Program-made: the position numbers and the translations under genes
Part shown: positions 62,238 to 64,000 of the stretch, piece by piece
Position numbering within the stretch: position 1 is the first letter of the stretch
How the letters are laid out: the number at the start of each line of letters is the position of its first letter
The notes under the pieces: model-generated
What the model was told of the DNA's origin: nothing
What the model saw: only the letters and a program-made list of their open reading frames with translations
The model's database searches: none
Source: DATJGR01 sp963812255
Lineage (GTDB): Bacteria; Pseudomonadota; Gammaproteobacteria; Pseudomonadales; Azotimanducaceae
Direction: 5' to 3'
NCBI GenBank assembly: GCA_963812255.1
Contig: CAWEUM010000003.1
Location: forward strand, 992,001-1,056,000
Length of the DNA stretch: 64,000 nucleotides

Positions 62238-62840
62238 TTAGCCCGGCAGTTCCGCCGCGGTGTTGACGATCTTGCCAACGAGGCCATATGCAACAGACTC
62301 TTCCGCGCTCATCCAATAGTCACGGTCCGTATCGACCGCGACCCGTTCCAACGGCTGGCCGGTTTGTTCAGCGATGATCTGATTGATCCGCTCACGCGTC
62401 TTGATGATCTCGCGCGCCTGGATCGCAATGTCTGTGGCATCGCCGCCGAAGCCGCCGGACGGTTGGTGGATCAGGAACCGGGTATTCGGCAGCGCATAGC
62501 GATGTTCCTTCGCCGGCGCGAGATAGATGTGCGTCGCAATCGAGCCGACCCAGCCGGTGCCGACCGTACGCACGACCGGGCCGATGAATCGAATCATGTC
62601 GTAGATCGTGTCACCAGACTCGACGTGGCCGCCGGGCGAGCCGATGAAGATCGTGATCGGCGCGCTCCCTTCGTACGCAAGCGCCAACAACTTCTCCGCG
62701 GTTCGCTGCGCCACTTCTTTGTTGATCTCACCGAAGATCGTCAACGTGCGATGCTTCAGCAGCGTGTTCTCGAGAAAGTTGAACTGCTTGACCGCGTCGA
62801 GCGCCTCTTCGCCGTTCATGCGATGCCGGGACGAACTCAT
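62238..62840 (-). CDS. clpP: ATP-dependent Clp protease proteolytic subunit (ClpP)
   Basis: A 200-residue ClpP. The triad is Ser100 (WVGSIATHIYL), His125 (LIHQPSGG) and Asp174 (VDTDRDYW). The sequence around Ser differs from the usual AASMGA of housekeeping ClpP, suggesting a paralogue. ATG 62840 has AGGAG 9 bp upstream. No clpX is adjacent; instead an acyl-CoA synthetase follows. It probably forms a tetradecamer with an AAA+ partner encoded elsewhere. Confidence 0.9.
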   Translation of the reverse strand: MSSSRHRMNGEEALDAVKQFNFLENTLLKHRTLTIFGEINKEVAQRTAEKLLALAYEGSAPITIFIGSPGGHVESGDTIYDMIRFIGPVVRTVGTGWVGSIATHIYLAPAKEHRYALPNTRFLIHQPSGGFGGDATDIAIQAREIIKTRERINQIIAEQTGQPLERVAVDTDRDYWMSAEESVAYGLVGKIVNTAAELPG

Positions 62841-62891
62841 GACCGCCTGCTCCTGAAAAAATCTGTGGATGGCCGTCATGGTACTCGAAAG

Positions 62892-62947
62892 GACTCATGG
62901 GGTCAGAGTGCTTTTCGCGGCTGAAAAGCACTCTGACCCCATGAGTC
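62892..62947. repeat. REP-like hairpin, copy 8, perfect 25-bp arms
   Basis: Left arm 62892-62916, GACTCATGGGGTCAGAG then TGCTTTTC; right arm 62923-62947 is its exact complement; the loop is GCGGCT. It lies between divergent genes (ClpP minus, esterase plus), 45 bp before the esterase start, where a terminator would not be expected. The tip and core nearly match copy 3 at 24988. Confidence 0.9.
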
Positions 62948-62991
62948 TTCCGGGTTAAGCTTCATCACGCTTTCTTCGAAGGAATGTTCGT

Positions 62992-63918
62992 ATGCCGATG
63001 CATCCTGAATACGTCGCGCTGTTGCAACAGTTGGCAGCCGAGCCCGGCCCGGCGTTGTCCGATATGCCCGTCAGCGACGCGCGCGCGATGTATCGGTTGA
63101 TGCGTCCGGCCGCGCCCGAACTCGAGGTCGCGCGGGTTCAGAGTCGAACGATTCCGGGTCCAACCGGCGCAATACCGGTTCGTATCTATACACCGAGCGA
63201 CAGCAAACCCTTGCCACTGCTGATCAACTTTCACGGCGGCGGTTGGGTGATCGGCGATCTCGAAACAGCCGATGCGGTGTCGCGCGAATTGTGTCGGCGC
63301 GTCGGCTGCGCCGTCGTATCGGTCGACTACCGGCTCGCGCCAGAACATCGATTCCCCGCCGCGGTAGACGATGCGTACGCGGCAACCTGTTGGGCGGCCG
63401 ACAATGCCGCGGCGCTGAACGGCGATGCGAGAAAGATCGCGGTTTTCGGTGAGAGCGCGGGCGCAAACCTCGCGGCCGTCGTCACCCAGCTCGCGCGCGA
63501 CCGCAACGGACCCTCGATTGCCTATCAGCTACTGGCGTATCCCGTCACCGACGCCGATTTCGACACCCTTTCGTATCGCGACAACGCCGACGGCTATCTT
63601 TTGACGCGCGCGAGCATGGAATGGTTCTGGAATAGCTATTGTCCGAATCCGTCCGACAGAAAAAATCCGTTGGCGACGCCGTTGAACGCGAAACGCTTCG
63701 CAAACCTTCCACCTGCGCTGATCATGACGGCAGAATTCGATCCACTGCGCGACGAAGGCGAAGCCTATGCCGCGAAACTGAAGGCGGCAGGCGTCACGGT
63801 CGACTGCGTCCGTTTCGATGGGCTGATCCACGATTTCCTCGCGATGAGTCGCCAGCTGACGGCCGTCGAACCTGCGATGGACAAAGCCGTCGACGGCTTA
63901 CGCAATGCCCTTCTCTGA
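62992..63918 (+). CDS. Alpha/beta hydrolase, HSL-type esterase
   Basis: A 308-residue hormone-sensitive-lipase-type esterase. The oxyanion motif is HGGGWVIGD, the nucleophile elbow GESAGANLA, with later Asp (AEFDPLRDEG) and His (GLIHDFL). It hydrolyses short acyl esters. ATG 62992 has AAGGAA upstream. It may be the first gene of a plus-strand unit continuing past the window. Confidence 0.93.
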   Translation: MPMHPEYVALLQQLAAEPGPALSDMPVSDARAMYRLMRPAAPELEVARVQSRTIPGPTGAIPVRIYTPSDSKPLPLLINFHGGGWVIGDLETADAVSRELCRRVGCAVVSVDYRLAPEHRFPAAVDDAYAATCWAADNAAALNGDARKIAVFGESAGANLAAVVTQLARDRNGPSIAYQLLAYPVTDADFDTLSYRDNADGYLLTRASMEWFWNSYCPNPSDRKNPLATPLNAKRFANLPPALIMTAEFDPLRDEGEAYAAKLKAAGVTVDCVRFDGLIHDFLAMSRQLTAVEPAMDKAVDGLRNALL

Positions 63919-64000
63919 TTCCGCGGCGACAAACGGCGGCGGCCACTTCGATGCGGTACGTTGCGTCGAAAACCTGCTCGGTGTCCGTAACGTCACATGT
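63905..64000 (+). CDS. Possible gene start running off the window edge
   Basis: An ATG at 63905 overlaps the end of the esterase by 14 nt and stays open to the last base (MPFSDSAATNGGGHFDAVRC and on). No ribosome site stronger than GG is seen and no family is recognisable in 32 codons. It may be real or chance. Confidence 0.25.
   Translation, partial: MPFSDSAATNGGGHFDAVRCVENLLGVRNVTC

Noticed and set aside
1..64000. CRISPR array, IS element, tRNA or rRNA
   Set aside because: I looked for regular spaced repeats, transposase motifs and RNA-gene features and found none; short tRNA genes could still be missed by eye.

Overview
The window is about 64 kb of high-GC DNA with dense bacterial coding. 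Two TonB-dependent receptors (one broken), lipoprotein signals, an RND efflux pump, an NhaB antiporter and a class I AroG/F/H-type DAHP synthase point to a Gram-negative bacterium. I infer a gammaproteobacterium with an actinobacteria-like lipid catabolism: it has many acyl-CoA dehydrogenases, enoyl-CoA hydratases and acyl-CoA ligases, a P450, a thiolase/DUF35 pair and luciferase-like (F420-type) oxidoreductases. No rRNA, tRNA, IS element, integrase or CRISPR array was seen.

Layout. 0-5.4 kb: the 5' end of a luciferase-like oxidoreductase, divergent from a methyltransferase, a putative zinc metallopeptidase, a sulfotransferase and a large repeat lipoprotein. 5.4-9.9 kb: an ABC ATPase and an unusual permease-aminopeptidase fusion. 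10-14.2 kb (minus strand): acyl-CoA dehydrogenase, SDR, ThuA and TTC38-like proteins. 14.3-18 kb: an MDR oxidoreductase, a cytochrome P450, a small ORF and a PIG-L deacetylase. 18.1-25 kb: RND efflux pair, amidase lipoprotein, DAHP synthase. 25-34.3 kb: VOC protein, sulfotransferase, ThuA protein, TetR regulator, DUF35/thiolase pair, a frameshifted hydrolase, two more luciferase-like oxidoreductases, DUF4399 and amidohydrolase. 34.3-36 kb: a structured repeat region around a glutathione-dependent formaldehyde dehydrogenase. 36-45 kb: an ion-transport block (SLC13-type permease, MscS, CorA, MscS, SLC12-type cotransporter, NhaB). 45-49.1 kb: acyl-CoA synthetase, VOC protein, hydrolase and enoyl-CoA hydratase. 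49-54.7 kb: an intact TonB receptor beside a badly decayed one. 55-64 kb: M20 amidohydrolase, ChaC, acyl-CoA dehydrogenase, DAO-type oxidase, enoyl-CoA hydratase, hydrolases, acyl-CoA synthetase, ClpP and an esterase.

The most interesting signal is regulatory. A 24-bp inverted repeat with half-sites AAAACnGTC and GACnGTTTT, separated by 6 bp, occurs at 222, 14275, 15500 and 28293. Each copy lies in the promoter region of a lipid-type catabolic gene or a luciferase-like oxidoreductase, and three overlap a plausible -35 box. The fourth sits at the 3' end of a TetR-family gene, directly before the DUF35/thiolase operon. Together they suggest one TetR-controlled catabolic regulon covering the oxidoreductase/methyltransferase pair, an acyl-CoA dehydrogenase operon, an MDR reductase, a P450 and a probable retro-aldolase. 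The thiolase homologue lacks both canonical thiolase histidines, as expected for an Ltp2-like aldolase paired with a DUF35 protein rather than a true thiolase.

A second genome-wide signal is a family of dispersed intergenic palindromes with the core GGGTCAGAGT-n-ACTCTGACCC (seven clear copies, one half copy). They lie between convergent, codirectional and even divergent genes, so they are better read as REP-like elements than as simple terminators.
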